From Leucaena leucocephala (Eukaryota > Streptophyta > Magnoliopsida > Fabales > Fabaceae), in NCBI GenBank assembly GCA_037074615.1, contig JAYWLJ010000063.1:682001-746000 (forward strand): a stretch of 64,000 nt of DNA, in the 5' to 3' direction. Numbering within the stretch: the stretch's first letter is position 1; each line of letters opens with the position of its first letter. Under the pieces are notes generated by a model. It made no database searches. It was not told the origin of the DNA and worked only from the letters and a program-made list of their open reading frames with translations. Both the position numbers and the translations under genes were made by a program. This document shows, piece by piece, positions 1 to 20,532 of the stretch.

Positions 1-404
1 ATGAGAAGCGCGACTTGAATGATGGATTGGCGTCAAACAAAGATAATTATTGTATTAGTAATAACAATGCTAATACTAATAATAATTATTATAGCAATAA
101 CCATAACATACCGGGCTTGATTGAGGAGACGGTGAGGAGTTGTTTGTCGCCCCTGTTCAAGGAGATACTGAGTAGTACCATGGGTAGCCCATTTGGGGCC
201 AGGGGGTTGGGAGGATTGGCATTAAATCCTATGCCATTGAGCTTCGGTGTGCCATCCTTGATGAATTACGGCAGCGGGGAAACGGTAGATGAGAAGTGGA
301 GGAAGCAACAAATTCTGGAATTGGAGGTGTACTCGAAGCGGCTGGAGTTGGTGCAGGATCAGATCAAGACTGCGTTGGAGGAGTTGCGATCCACTGGGCG
401 ATGA
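1..404 (+). CDS. C-terminal part of a putative trihelix-type transcription factor (5' partial)
   Basis: The frame is open from base 3 at the window edge to a TGA at 402-404, so this is the 3' end of a gene that starts outside the window. The visible 133 residues begin with an Asn-rich, low-complexity stretch (about residues 14-35). A hydrophobic Gly/Pro-rich segment follows, then a charged C-terminal helix (WRKQQILELEVYSKRLELV and on) with heptad-like leucines that could form a coiled coil. This arrangement resembles the C-termini of plant trihelix/SANT-like DNA-binding proteins, but the DNA-binding domain is not in view, so the family call is inference. No splice site interrupts the visible part. 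The following 3' flank is AT-rich and contains an AATAAA-like signal near 573-580. Confidence 0.55.
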   Translation, partial: EKRDLNDGLASNKDNYCISNNNANTNNNYYSNNHNIPGLIEETVRSCLSPLFKEILSSTMGSPFGARGLGGLALNPMPLSFGVPSLMNYGSGETVDEKWRKQQILELEVYSKRLELVQDQIKTALEELRSTGR

Positions 405-1829
405 CCAAGGCTTTAAATTTAACGGTGTTTTTATTGTGAGTGTTTGTCTTCCCGTCCCTTTATGTCTGTGTTTAGTCTATAAATATTTGCTTGGTAATTT
501 ATCAATGGGTTGATAGTTTAGCTAGTATTTTTCTTTCCTTTTTATATTTTGCTGATTTTATAGAACGTTTGTCTAATAAAATGTCAGCTTACTGTAGAAT
601 ATTGTTGCTCCTTATAATCTTATAATCCATGTATTGTAAAGGGATGCGATCGTATCGTATGATATGCTATAAAGGATGCGCTAGTGAGTGTTGTATAGTG
701 GAACATTCTTACGGAAAGATTCACTCTTTTTTCTTGTGTCAGAACTCAGGAGGAGTTGCTTATCAGAATTCGCATTTTGTGCCATGTCTTTGGGGCTTGC
801 TGGTTTGCTTTTTGTGCTGTTGTTATTTGTTGGATGGCAGCATATTTTAATCGAATTTTAGATCGGATTTCCTAATCCAAAAGATATTCTGATATTATTA
901 AAAGTTTAATTTGTCGCTTGATGGGAAACGATCTATTCCTTAACCTTGGGCTGACGGAACATTTTCTTCCTCGAGTAATGAGGAAGTGAAGAAAGTCAAT
1001 TTATAGACATTGCACGCATTCGCATTTCATGATTGACTCTGTGATTTCGTGCGTAGCTTGTCATGATCACTTAAACGGTTAAATCTGTATCTGAGTCTGA
1101 TCAGAAATATTTTATTGTTTCTAATCCCAAAAGTAGGAGGAAGTTGTTTTGCCTGCTCTATAAGGTTTTTGTAACTAGGGAATTCTGTTAAGGTGCATCG
1201 ACATAACTATAAGGATGGGTTGTTTATTCCCTATTGCGACTTTGTGCGATGATTAGATAGCAGATTCAGATGTCCATTGTTCTATTTCTGGGTTTATAAC
1301 CTCACTACTGCATCCTGTTAGGATATGTTTTGTTACCTCACTACTGCCTTCATAGGTTCAATCCAGCTTTGAACTCAAGTTATGCTGTTTAACTGAACGC
1401 TGGGTATTCATAAAGAGTGACTTGTCTTTAATATTGCATCTCTGTTGGAATCTCCTCTACCTCCGATTGTGTGTTGAATGTCTCCTATTTCATACACTAA
1501 CTATAATTTTCAACTTTCTGTTGTTGGAAAAAGGGAAGTTGGTTGTTCGAGCTGTTTATTTATTTTGGGTACTAGCTGTTTATTTATATATTTATTTTGG
1601 GTACTAACAAACCTGGCGAGATCCAAAGCAAGAGTTAATGAGTTAATAGGCAGACTCCTGGGACAGAAAGGTAAATTTCATTATTCATAGCCAATCCATG
1701 GCCTTGCATCTCTCTTCACCCAGAGCAGGCCCCTCAGGACCCCTTGTACAAATTTCCCTTCATTCCCGAGCCTCAAATGCCTTTACCATTTACCCGGTGG
1801 GTTCAGTTGAGGTTCAACTGGAAAAGGTA
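405..1829. other. 3' flank and intergenic DNA, no gene seen
   Basis: This stretch is T-rich and has stops in all frames. The start is probably the 3' untranslated region of the gene ending at 404. Short open frames here lack recognisable domains and codon structure. No repeat with clear boundaries was found. Confidence 0.5.
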
Positions 1830-2035
1830 AAATATACAATTATTTATATTTTTTTTATTTTTAAAAAATATTATTTTATTATGATTTTAGTTACGATATT
1901 TGAAAAAATATCTTAACTCTTGAGTGTCTAAGTTTACGTCTGAAAATAATTGACAACTCACTTTATTTAATATTAATATTGATTTATTTTATTTTGGACT
2001 GTGAGTGAACTTAATTTCTTGTAGCAAAAAAAAAA
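1830..2035 (+). repeat. diverged copy of SINE family 2
   Basis: This matches, with many changes, the repeat that is sharply delimited at 51125-51398 and 62281-62557. The shared blocks in order are a TATTTTATTATGATTTTAGT-like stretch, TCTTAACTCTTGAGTGTCTAAG, a GACAACTCAC block, and an A-rich tail near 2025-2035. Its 5' end and target duplication are not resolvable, so it is an old or truncated copy. Confidence 0.5.
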
Positions 2036-2588
2036 TTAAGCTACTGTATTTTTTGGATTACTATATTTGATGCATGGGGAATGGATTTATGAAAAGGTGA
2101 AGCTACATATAACTTTATATAGGTTTTTATTAAAAAAATAATTAATACTTTATGAATATTTTTTAATAATAGCAAAAAAATATTAAAGCAAGTCATTAAA
2201 ACATTATATACTTATTTTAATTAGAGATTTTGATTAAAAATTAATCTAATATAAATTAAATTTCATAGGCATTTAAGCCATTCACTTTTTTTTTTTTGCC
2301 ATCCATTTACTGTTTATAAGATCATGCATTAACCCTTTTATTTTCATCATCCGCATTAACTCCCTTGTAGATTTCGTACCCTTATTTTTTTTCAATTTCA
2401 AATATAATTTTTCTTATTTTCATTTAAACTCTTGAAAACCCAATCCTTTGGAGCAAAATTTCTTGAGCGATTTTTTTTTCCCGAAATTTTTTTTGATCGA
2501 TAAACGCCCATAAACACAAACGCACCCGAAATTTTGCGAAAATGGAAAGGAAAGCAGTCCAATCGGCCCTTGGAGCAGCTGAGTCTTA

Positions 2589-3135
2589 GCGTGTGTTTGG
2601 ATACCACGTTTAGGAATGAATTATGGCCAAAATCGCGATTTGGAAAATTTTTACACAAACAGCCATTTTTGTTGAGAATTGATTCTGAGCAAAACCTCGA
2701 TTTGAAACCTAGGTTTTGAATAAGCTACTGAAAATAGCTTTTTCTTTGAAACCTAGGTTTTGGATTATCCAATTACTATTATACCCTTACTTTTTCTTAC
2801 ACCCTCTCTCCTCTCTCCTCTCTATTATCTCTCCCCTCTCTTCTCTTATCTCTCTTTTTCTCTCTCCTCTCTCCTCTCTTTTTCTCTCTCCTCTCTCCTC
2901 TCTACACTCTCTTCTCTCTCCTCTTTCTTCTCTATCATTTTTTATCTCTCTTACTTTTAATCATATCATACCCTTTTTAGTAATTTACCAATATAAAAAA
3001 TGATTCTACTACTAATCATCCAAACATCTCTATTCCCAAAATCTATTATTCTCAAAATCTATTCTCCCTAAAATCTATTCTCCAAAATCTATTCTTCCCA
3101 AAATCTATTCTCCAAAAGCTAATCCAAACACACCC
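2589..3135 (+). mobile_element. Tourist-like MITE (PIF/Harbinger type), CT-rich core, copy A
   Basis: A 547-bp element with short inverted ends (GCGTGTGTTTGG at the left, CCAAACACACCC at the right), flanked by TTA on both sides. A 3-bp duplication with GTTTGG-type ends is the hallmark of Tourist/PIF-Harbinger MITEs. The core (about 2805-2945) is a pure-pyrimidine run of CTCTCTCC and TTTCTCTC units. The right arm repeats an AAAATCTATTCTCC-like unit several times. Close copies lie at 26318-26877 (inverted) and 58455-59045, so the boundaries are supported by comparison. No transposase frame is present. Confidence 0.8.
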
Positions 3136-3204
3136 TTAATTCCAAGCAGTGACGTGAACAGTGGCCTGTGGCTTCGGCTACCAACACTGTTCCCACTCTC
3201 CAAC

Positions 3205-3395
3205 CCCAGTTACAGTGTATAATAGACTGCTCCTAATTTATGAGTGTCTAGATTTATGTTTAAGAGTAATAGATAGCTCGCCCTGTCTGATATTGGTATT
3301 GCCTAAGAAGAAAAAAGATTTCGCCCTACTTTTAGATCGTGGGTGAACTAACCTCTTTCTAAAAATTTTTGTATATAAAAAAAACATTTACATCT
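3205..3395 (+). repeat. diverged copy of SINE family 2
   Basis: It carries the same ordered blocks as the copies at 58020-58275 and 1830-2035: TGAGTGTCTAGATTTATG, a GTAATAGATAGCTCGCC block, GATATTGGTATTGCC, and CTTTTAGATCGTGGGTGAACT. An A-rich end lies near 3380-3390. The 5' part is missing. No target duplication could be found. Confidence 0.5.
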
Positions 3396-3446
3396 GCAGC
3401 TAAAAACTCCAACAGTGTGCTATTCATACTAGTGTGATTCGACGAT

Positions 3447-4040
3447 ATAGGGCCTATTTGTTTTGTCTCCAAACTATAGTTTTAAAAACCCTTTTAAGCA
3501 AAACTTTTGTTTGGGAAAATTTTAAAACAAACAACTATATTTGTCCATAAGTGCTTTTGGACAAAACTATGGTTTAAAACCATAGTTTTGAATAAGCTAT
3601 TAAAATTAGCTTTTTAAACAGTAAAAGAGCTTATGGATTATCCAATTGCTATCTTACCTCTACTTTTTCTTACTCTCTCTCCTCTCTCCTCTCTGTTCTT
3701 TTATCTTTCTTTTCTACCCTCTCTCATCTCTCTTATCTTTTCTACCCTCTCTCCTCTCTCTTATCTTTTTTACCTCTCTCCTCTCTCTTATCTTTTCTCT
3801 CTCTCATCTCTCTTACTTCTAATCAAATCATACATTTTTTAATAATTTACCAATATAAAAAGTCATTCTAAAAATAACTATCTAAACACTTATTTATTCA
3901 AAACTACTTTTTTTCCATAAACTCTTCTCTAAAAACCTTTTTCCATAAACTGTCCACAAACCTTTTTTTTTATAAGCACTTTTTTAAAATCTTTTTCAAA
4001 AATGCTCATAAGCAAATTTCAGTCCCTTTTTTTTTTATAA
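3447..4040. mobile_element. diverged relative of the CT-rich MITE family
   Basis: It has a GGGCCTATTTG left end, an internal GATTATCCAATTGCTAT block and a CTCTCTCC pyrimidine core (about 3660-3815). The AATAATTTACCAATATAAAAAG block that follows is shared with the three well-defined MITE copies. The right end (ACGTCC near 4035) only loosely matches the left. The 3-bp duplication could not be confirmed, so the limits are approximate. Confidence 0.5.
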
Positions 4041-4489
4041 ACGTCCTAAGGGGTTTTACATATACAGTGCACTACCCTACTGTCATGCTGTGGCCCACAT
4101 AAAGAGCACACGAGCCAATTAATTTTCCCATCCGCCTATAAGTGGACATGTAAACAAAAACTACAAAAAAAAACAATCTCAGCGCTCTTGCGCTTTTTCA
4201 CCAAGTGTGTATAGCCTGGTCTAGCATCAAGGGTGTACCTCCCTAGTTGAGCTCAGCAGCACTAAAGCTGTGAAAATCGGCGTTCAGGATTACCTTCATC
4301 ATCTGTTGCTCTGCATTTGAGTTGTCATCTGACTAATGCCCGGGCCCCCCAAATTCAAAATCCCAATATTAGAAAAGGAAAAGGACCAAGGAACTTGGGT
4401 GACCAATATCTTGCAATCTCCAATTTGAAAACAGCAGAGAGGAAGGCCATTGCGGCCCAAGCACAGGCAAACAAGATCCACACCAATCA
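4041..4489 (-). other. probable 3' untranslated region and downstream flank of XRN4
   Basis: This lies immediately downstream (minus strand) of the XRN4 stop codon at 4490-4492. Open frames on both strands in 4299-4526 show no domain and no continuation of XRN4 similarity. I read it as the transcribed 3' end plus spacer. No sharp terminator element can be seen. Confidence 0.4.
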
Positions 4490-14348
<9,859 letters not shown>

Positions 14349-15026
14349 GGCTACGGCTCTGTTGGACCCGGTCCGGCAACGAAGAAGAGAAAATAACGTA
14401 GAGAATGCAAGATCTGTGTTGCCGTTTAGAGAATGTACGGATCAGTGGTGAAGGAGGGGGTGGGGACGATATTGCCCCTCTGGATATTACGTCTCCGGTT
14501 CCCTCGACTCACCTAACTCCTGCCAATTACGCCATTTGCCATTTGCCATTTCTTCACCCTTTCTTACCAATCCCCATCCTCCAAGTTAAGGATAGTTGGA
14601 ACTTGCTCTTGCTTTTAGCATATTCTTTTATTTTGATCGATATTTTAACCGGGTGTACTGGGTACTATTTGTTCATGTCCTTAACATTCTTTTATTTATA
14701 CTCTTGATTTATAATTAAAGTAATTAATATGACATTGTTATCCAATACATGGTTAATAAGGGAAGTAATAAAAAATGCTGAATTTTTTAAAAAGATTAGT
14801 TATATTGTTAGCTAACTTGAAAAATGACAGTTATTTCTGAATATATTTATACTCTGTTATGTTACTGTCAAAACTTACAATAAATCTATTCAAAACACTT
14901 TTATCTCTTTTATTAAGTTTTAAATCCTCGCTAGCTCAGTATTAGGGGACTAATTATTACTATAATTCCAACTCCCACGAGTGGACTAAATATTATAGAA
15001 ACTGGGAGAGGAATATCATGAGAAGG
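14349..15026. promoter_or_regulatory. upstream region of XRN4, no defined element
   Basis: It includes the presumed 5' untranslated region and promoter of XRN4 (minus strand). A TATAAATA-like box on the minus strand lies near 14693-14700, about 350 bases upstream of the ATG; its use is guesswork. Beyond that the DNA is AT-rich and shows no gene. Confidence 0.3.
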
Positions 15027-15043
15027 AAGTTTGTTAGCATTCT

Positions 15044-15230
15044 ACCAACGGGGTTGGTCCGAGTGGTAAGCGGCTCGGTATCGCTTAAGCGAGGTCTCGA
15101 GTTTGAGCCTTGGCGAATGCATAAAATTTCTGTTGGGAGACTCACCCACTACAGTCAGGTACGCGACGCGGGTCGGATCCGGATGTAGTCGGGGCAAAGC
15201 TCCGGTGAACCGGGTGGGCAATAAAAAAAA
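15044..15230 (+). mobile_element. tRNA-derived SINE family 1, copy A
   Basis: A full-length copy of about 187 bp, flanked by a perfect 17-bp duplication AAGTTTGTTAGCATTCT (15027-15043 and 15231-15247). The head has box-A-like GGTCCGAGTGGTAAG and box-B-like GAGTTTGAGCC, as in a tRNA-type pol III promoter. The body carries GGGAGACTCACCCAC, GGGTCGGATCCGGATGTAG and CCGGTGAACCGGGTGGGC, followed by an A tail. The 3' part recalls the Au SINE family of plants; a SINE library search would settle that. Confidence 0.9.
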
Positions 15231-15487
15231 AAGTTTGTTAGCATTCTGCATTGTCTTTCCTCTTGGGCCAAAAAAACAAATAAAGCTTTTAGAAGTTGCC
15301 CCACAGATAACATCAGAAGGGGTAATCTTCAATTCACCTTCTAAAGAAAAATACTCAGGTCCTTAATATGCTCAATACACATTATTTTTTTTATTGGCCA
15401 AAAGAGTATCTGTCAACGTATCTTAATGAGAAGGGTGCTATTAACTCTACTCTTTTTAAATTAGTTGATATTAATAACACACACATA

Positions 15488-15495
<8 letters not shown>

Positions 15496-15518
<23 letters not shown>
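15496..15518. repeat. (TA)n microsatellite
   Basis: A perfect TA dinucleotide run directly after a GTGTGTG stretch. It is a simple-sequence repeat likely to be length-polymorphic. Confidence 0.8.
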
Positions 15519-15639
15519 TCGGATTTTAGGACTATTTGGACTAGAAAAAAGCTCAATTATAAATAGAGAGAGAGAGACCCTTTTTTATATATATAAATAA
15601 ATTTATATAAATTTGACACTAGTTATTTATTAAAGTTAG

Positions 15640-15785
15640 AGTACAATCACAATATTCAAAGAGTACTTACAGAAAATCTACAAAATCGCCTATCAAATGA
15701 ATTCTCACAACGATAGTAGAAATTGAACTCTTATTCTTATGGGATATAAACTCGATCCTTATCCTTTGTGCCAAAAGATAATCAA
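15640..15785. repeat. member of a low-copy dispersed repeat
   Basis: It shares blocks such as TTCAAAGAGTA, GCCTATCAAATGA, TTCTCACAACG and TATAAACTC with 48015-48235 and 53690-53770. The ends and class are unknown; it could be an old MITE or SINE. Confidence 0.3.
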
Positions 15786-15799
15786 ATTTTCAAATATAT

Positions 15800-15989
15800 A
15801 CTAACAGGGGTTGATCCAAGTAGTAAGCGACTCGGTATCGCTTAAGCGATGTCTCGAGTTCGAGCCTTGGCGTATGCAGAAAATCTCTATTGGGAGACTC
15901 ACCCACTATAACCAGGTGCACGATGCGGGTCGAATCTAGATGTAGTCGGGCCAAAATTTCGGTGAATTGGGTATACAACAAAAAAAATA
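15800..15989 (+). mobile_element. tRNA-derived SINE family 1, copy B
   Basis: A full-length but more diverged copy, flanked by TTTCAAATATAT (15788-15799 and 15990-16001). The head (TTGATCCAAGTAGTAAGCGACTC...) and box B (GAGTTCGAGCC) are recognisable. The tail is A-rich and interrupted by ACA. Confidence 0.85.
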
Positions 15990-16089
15990 TTTCAAATATA
16001 TTCATGTAGATCCATCAGGTTTAGCCCAAATTACCGGTTTATTCAAGACGGGGAGTTTGGGTAGGGTTGGTTGGGATTGATTTTTGAAC

Positions 16090-16703
16090 TTTTTTTTTAT
16101 AAGAAAAATTAAAAAAAAAAACGGTTTAGCTCAGTCACGATCTAAAAGTAAGATAAAATTTTTCTTTATTCTAAGCGATACTAATGTCGGATAGGATTAG
16201 ATGTCTATTACCTTCTAATATAAATCTAAATACTTAAAAACTAAGATGCTTCTCTAAATGTTATAATTAAAATTATAATAAAATAATATTTTTTAATACG
16301 CTCAGGATCAAACAACAAAGTGGTTTGATTTTTTTTTATACTAAAGAGGGCTAACGCCTAAAAATAAAAAAGTTTTAAGCTACTGAGGAATTTAAACCTA
16401 AACTCTCTAAAGTCATTAATTGACACGTCTATATTAGACATATTTTAAACATAACAGATCTTGATAGACTTTCCTTTACAAGAGCATGTACCACTTAGTT
16501 TGTTTCTCGCAGTATAAACTGTAGTCTCAACTCCTACTGTTTGTTTAGAAATGCCATAATTTTCTCAGTTAATAAGCTGCCTCTTCGCATGACATTATTT
16601 TTCTCTAATATATCAATAAAGTATCTGGCATCTGATTTAAGAATAATTTTTTTAAATTTTTTATCCTATATAATTTGGAGTCTTTTAAAAGTAGTAAAGT
16701 GGT
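16090..16703 (-). mobile_element. SINE family 2 copy, split from its right duplication by a LINE insertion
   Basis: The sequence TTGATTTTTGAAC occurs at 16077-16089 and again at 16704-16716. The enclosed left part (to about 16316) is a SINE family 2 copy on the minus strand: poly(T) at the left, then CAGTCACGATCTAAAAG, GATACTAATGTCGG and AACTAAGATGCTTCT. The rest is the LINE fragment at 16334-16695. The nesting order is deduced from the two sets of duplications. Confidence 0.65.
16334..16695 (-). mobile_element. 5'-truncated LINE (L1-type) fragment with RNase H remnant
   Basis: Flanked by a 17-bp duplication AAAGTGGTTTGATTTTT (16317-16333 and 16696-16712), with poly(T) at the left, so it is in minus orientation. 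The minus strand reads KSDARYFIDILEKNN, RRGSLLTEKIMAFLNKQ, a stop, ELRLQFILRETN, a stop, then VVHALVKESLS. This is the pattern of the C-terminal RNase H domain of plant L1-type LINEs (acidic-Ser-Asp start, RETN..VHALVK end). At 362 bp it is a severely truncated, dead copy. It landed at the 5' edge of a SINE family 2 element. Confidence 0.75.
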
Positions 16704-16904
16704 TTGATTTTTGAACACGGCCCAGAAGACGACGAAGATCTCCGAGAGTTTCGTCTGTTTGGAAGCCTGGATGCGTTGACGGCCTTTTTGTTTGAGGCGT
16801 CGCATTTTAGTTTAGAAAAACAATGTTACTTAGCAGAAGACGAATGTGGGAGTAGTTCAAAAATATATATATATATTTGGCCGCAGGTCATATCATAAGT
16901 AATT

Positions 16905-17125
16905 AGTTAAAATATGTTTGATTTTTAAAAATATTATTTTATCATAATTCTAATTATAACGTTTAAAAATATATCTTAACTCTTATATATTTAGATTTAC
17001 GTTTAAAGATAATTGATGACTCGTCTTATCCGATATTGATATCGTTTAAGAGAAAGAGATATTTTACTATACTTTTAGATCATTAATAAACATACTTTTT
17101 TTTAAATATTTTTATGATACAAAAA
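16905..17125 (+). repeat. diverged copy of SINE family 2
   Basis: Ordered blocks shared with the defined copies include TATTATTTTATCATAATTCTAA, ATCTTAACTCTTATATATTTAG, a GATGACTCGTC block, GATATTGATATCG and CTTTTAGATCATTAATAAAC. An A/T-rich end is at about 17125. No target duplication was resolved. Confidence 0.5.
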
Positions 17126-18539
17126 TTTCTTTAGACGCATTATTAATATGGAGGGACGCCGCAAAAATATCATCAAATGATAATTATGAAGACATAATAA
17201 ATATTTTTCACAAATATTTTTAAAACCGTTCATAATACGGAGTGACGTCGCGTCTATTGAACAAGTGCTGTGTTTTTAAAGTGAAACAGAATCTTGTGTT
17301 TCTTTTTCTTTTTTTCGGGGTTTAAACGCCGTTAGTTTTGTTGTTTTATGAGCTGAGTGTTTGACAGTCCCTTCGTAACAGAGGATTTAAATCCAAAATA
17401 AATTACATATTTATTAAATATTTGGATAAATATCTTAAAACATCATTTCGTATCATGTTCCCAGCATATTTACAAGACACATCAACGTAAATATGACTAT
17501 TTTTTATACAGTTGAGTAGCCTATAATCTATATTCTTCTGTTAAATACAGCTGAGTATCATATTATCAACATGTAATGTTGATGAAAGGGAAAATCTCCA
17601 GAAAAAAGTATATATAAAATCCTATCCAAACATGCTTATATTTATAAATCTCAAATTTAGATTTTAAATACTATAACTATAAGATAAATGTCAGGATTTA
17701 AATTGAGATTCTAAAGATCATAACCAGATCACTAAAATTCCCTTTGTTTATTTAAAATAAAGTCAACTTATTTGATGTTTATAGGTATTTTGATAATTTG
17801 ATTCTAAATTTTAAAATTTTAATTTAGGTCTTAACACTTCTATTACATTTATCATATTTAAAGTCTTAATTTAAAATTTATTAATTTTTAGAGTATTTTT
17901 TAAGAATTTTTCCTTCACATAAAGCCTTTTTTAAATTATAAAATAAAACGTTTAGTGGAGTATTTTGGAATTTGGCCTTTTGACAATCAGGGGGCGGTGG
18001 AACCGTGATGCAGGACCTCTTTCAGCGTCTTTTTGAGATGGTTTTTCTTACCTGTTAAGTTTCTAAGAAAAAAAATACGACTTTTTGTCATCGCTGAGTG
18101 CTAGATATAGCTTTTTCCACCTAATTTAAAGACAATAGGTAACTTTAAAAATAAAACTACTTTAAAGTGCTTATAAAAAAGCTACTTTGTCATTGTAAGA
18201 GATAAAATAAAATGATAGAAGAAAGAGACCTTAAGACAAAAAAAAATACTTTTTAATAATCATATAAATAAACTCGCGCTGTAAAAGTCAATTTTTTTTT
18301 TTTAATTTCCAAACATAAATAAAATAAAAGTCACCTATTGTCAACACTATTCTAAACAGGGCCGACACGTTTGGTTTCACACGCTAAAAGGTAAAAATTG
18401 TCATGTTTGGCAAAGTCTGGAAAAGAAACAAGCACACGAGACACCGCCCATTCGAAAAATATACAGACATTGTATTTTTGTGTGAAATCGAAATCTAACA
18501 ATCCTCGTAAGTTTTAATTAATAAAAGGGTAATAAAATA
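17126..18539. other. AT-rich intergenic DNA, no gene seen
   Basis: Stops are dense in all frames. Around 18110-18365 there is a stretch ending ACTATTCTAAACAGGGCC that looks like the end of a degraded MITE with a GTTTGG-type terminus. Its partner end was not found. Confidence 0.4.
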
Positions 18540-18750
18540 TATGATTATTATAGTATATTTAAATTATGAAAAATATTATTTTATTATAATTTTAGTCGTG
18601 ATATTTATAAAAATATTATGACTCTTTAGTGTTTAAGTTTATACTTGAGGGTAATAGACGATTTATATATTAGTATTATCTAAGATAAATATATATTTTA
18701 TTTTGCCCTTATATCACTAGTAAGTTTAACTTATTAAAAAAAAAATACCC
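18540..18750 (+). repeat. diverged copy of SINE family 2
   Basis: It shares TATTATTTTATTATAATTTTAGT, GTGATATTTATAAAAATATTATGACTC-like and GTAATAGACGA blocks with the other copies, and has an AATACCC-flanked A tail near 18750. The central CG-containing motifs are lost to mutation. Confidence 0.45.
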
Positions 18751-19173
18751 AAACAAAAATATGAGATGAATTGTATTTTGAATAATATATTTTATGTGTT
18801 TTACACTAATTGAACGATAATCTAAAATAAACTAAATAATGAAGTGATATAAGTCTACTTATTTAAATACCCTTAAAAATTTCATTAAACCATGTGAGGT
18901 TAGAGTGGCTCGCCATTTATGTGAGGCTCGGCGTAAATTGCGGACTTACAAAGGACGGGATTGCTGCGATTTCTTATTTCTAAAATCACGACGATGATAA
19001 GTAAGCTTTTTTGGCATATTATAACAATGAGCCGCTGCTCGCAATATGTGGCCGTGAATGAAAGAGTTGCAGGTCATCTCTAAAATAGAGGAGCCAAAAT
19101 GGGCCTGAGCTGTCCGGAACATGGGGTAAGGTGTTTGGTTTAGTATTCTGTCTCTTCTATACGAAAATAAAAA

Positions 19174-19358
19174 CACGGGTTAGTCCGAGTGGTAAGCGGC
19201 TCGGTATCGTTTAAGCGAGGTCTCGAGTTCGAGCCTTGGCGAATGCAGAAAATCCCCGTTAGGAGACTCACCCACCATAGCCAGGTGCGCGACGCGGGTC
19301 GGATCCGGATGTAGTCGGGGCAAAGCTCTGGTGAACCGGGTTGGCAACAAAAAAAAAA
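19174..19358 (+). mobile_element. tRNA-derived SINE family 1, copy C (first of three in a row)
   Basis: Well preserved: GGGTTAGTCCGAGTGGTAAG, CTCGAGTTCGAGCC, GACGCGGGTCGGATCCGGAT, GAACCGGGTTGGCAAC and an A tail. It abuts copy D with no spacer. The left target duplication is not obvious because further SINEs were inserted next to its tail. Confidence 0.85.
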
Positions 19359-19549
19359 CTAACGGGATTAATTCGAGTAATAAACGGTTCGATATCGTTT
19401 AAGCGAGATCTCGAGTTCGAGTCTTGGCGTACGCAGAAAATTCCCGTTGGGAGACTCACCCACCATAGTCAGGTGTGCGACGCGGGTCAAATCCGGATAT
19501 AGTCGGGGCAAAGTTCCGGTGAATCGGGTGGGCAACAAAAAAAAAAAAC
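19359..19549 (+). mobile_element. tRNA-derived SINE family 1, copy D (second of three in a row)
   Basis: It begins CTAACGGGATTAATTCGAG straight after the A tail of copy C and ends in A12-type sequence. Box B (GAGTTCGAGTC) and GACGCGGGTCAAATCC are present. CpG decay is greater than in copy C. Confidence 0.85.
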
Positions 19550-19562
19550 AATTCAGTCCCCA

Positions 19563-19748
19563 ACTAACAGGATTAGTCTAAGTAATAAACGATTCGATAT
19601 AGCTTAAACGAAGTCTCAAGTTTAAATATTAGCGTATGCAAAAAATTCCCGTTAGGAGACTAATTTACCATAGTCAGGTGCGTGATGCTGGTCGGATCTG
19701 AATATGGTTGGAGTAAAATTCTGATAAATTAGGTAGAAAGAAAAAAAA
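19563..19748 (+). mobile_element. tRNA-derived SINE family 1, copy E (third of three in a row)
   Basis: The most diverged of the three. It is flanked by TCAGTCCCCA at 19553-19562 and 19749-19758, so it arrived as its own insertion rather than by tandem duplication. Most CpG sites are lost (for example TCAAGTTTAAATATTAGCG where the others have a box B). Confidence 0.8.
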
Positions 19749-19758
19749 TCAGTCCCCA

Positions 19759-20532
19759 TTGTTCGTTTCAGTTTTTAATTTGATGTGAGCCTCATGTATA
19801 AATGAAAGTATATTGGGAGAACTAAGGAAGAGTCTTCCGTATAAAATTTTATTGATAAAACTAACCTAAATTAAAATATAAATATTTTATATATATATTA
19901 AATTTATAAGTTAAAATATATACAATTTTATTAAATTTTAAGTGTGCTGTGTAACGTTATCATGACTTTTATAAGTTTTAAATGAAGACCTTAAAATTTT
20001 ATATTCTCACAATCAATTTTCTTGCTGTTAAAATTGTAGTCTGTCCTATCTCGCTTATTTTTAAATTGGGTAATATACCTTGTCATTATAATAAATGACA
20101 CTTGGATTGACTACATGGAGTATTTCAAATATTTTGTTAATATTTTTGCAGTGTAAATAGCAAGCCATACTCAAAGATCTATACTTGAAAATAATAAAAC
20201 GAGTTTGAAAGTAAATTCCAACTACTCATCAACGACGATGTAAAAGGCGAGATTTATTTTGGCATTGCCATATTAGTGTGTACGTTTTAATTCCTTACAT
20301 ACAACTTGCTTGATTTTGTACTTTATTTATTATTTTTTTTAATATCGATGATGGGATTTAAATATGAATAAAATAGGTATAAATAGATATTAATTAAACA
20401 TTAAAAAGTCTTAATTTTCATTGCACGTGATGCAGCCTTGGTATTTTTAATTTCATCAAAAGGGGATGGTTTGACTTTTTCCTCTCAGATCCAAAAGGAC
20501 AGGATGATCACTAGCTTTTAATATTAAACAAA
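19759..20532. other. AT-rich intergenic DNA, no gene seen
   Basis: No coding signal, splice structure or delimited repeat was recognised. Confidence 0.4.

Noticed and set aside
2716..3003. Leu/Ser/Pro-rich open frames on the plus strand (also 26473-26753 minus and 58582-58913 plus)
   Set aside because: They read through the CT-rich core of a MITE; composition is purely repeat-driven and the same frames recur in every copy.
15056..15120. tRNA-gene-like sequence with box A and box B
   Set aside because: It cannot fold into a full cloverleaf with an acceptor stem, recurs eight times with A tails and target duplications, and is therefore the head of a SINE, not a tRNA gene.
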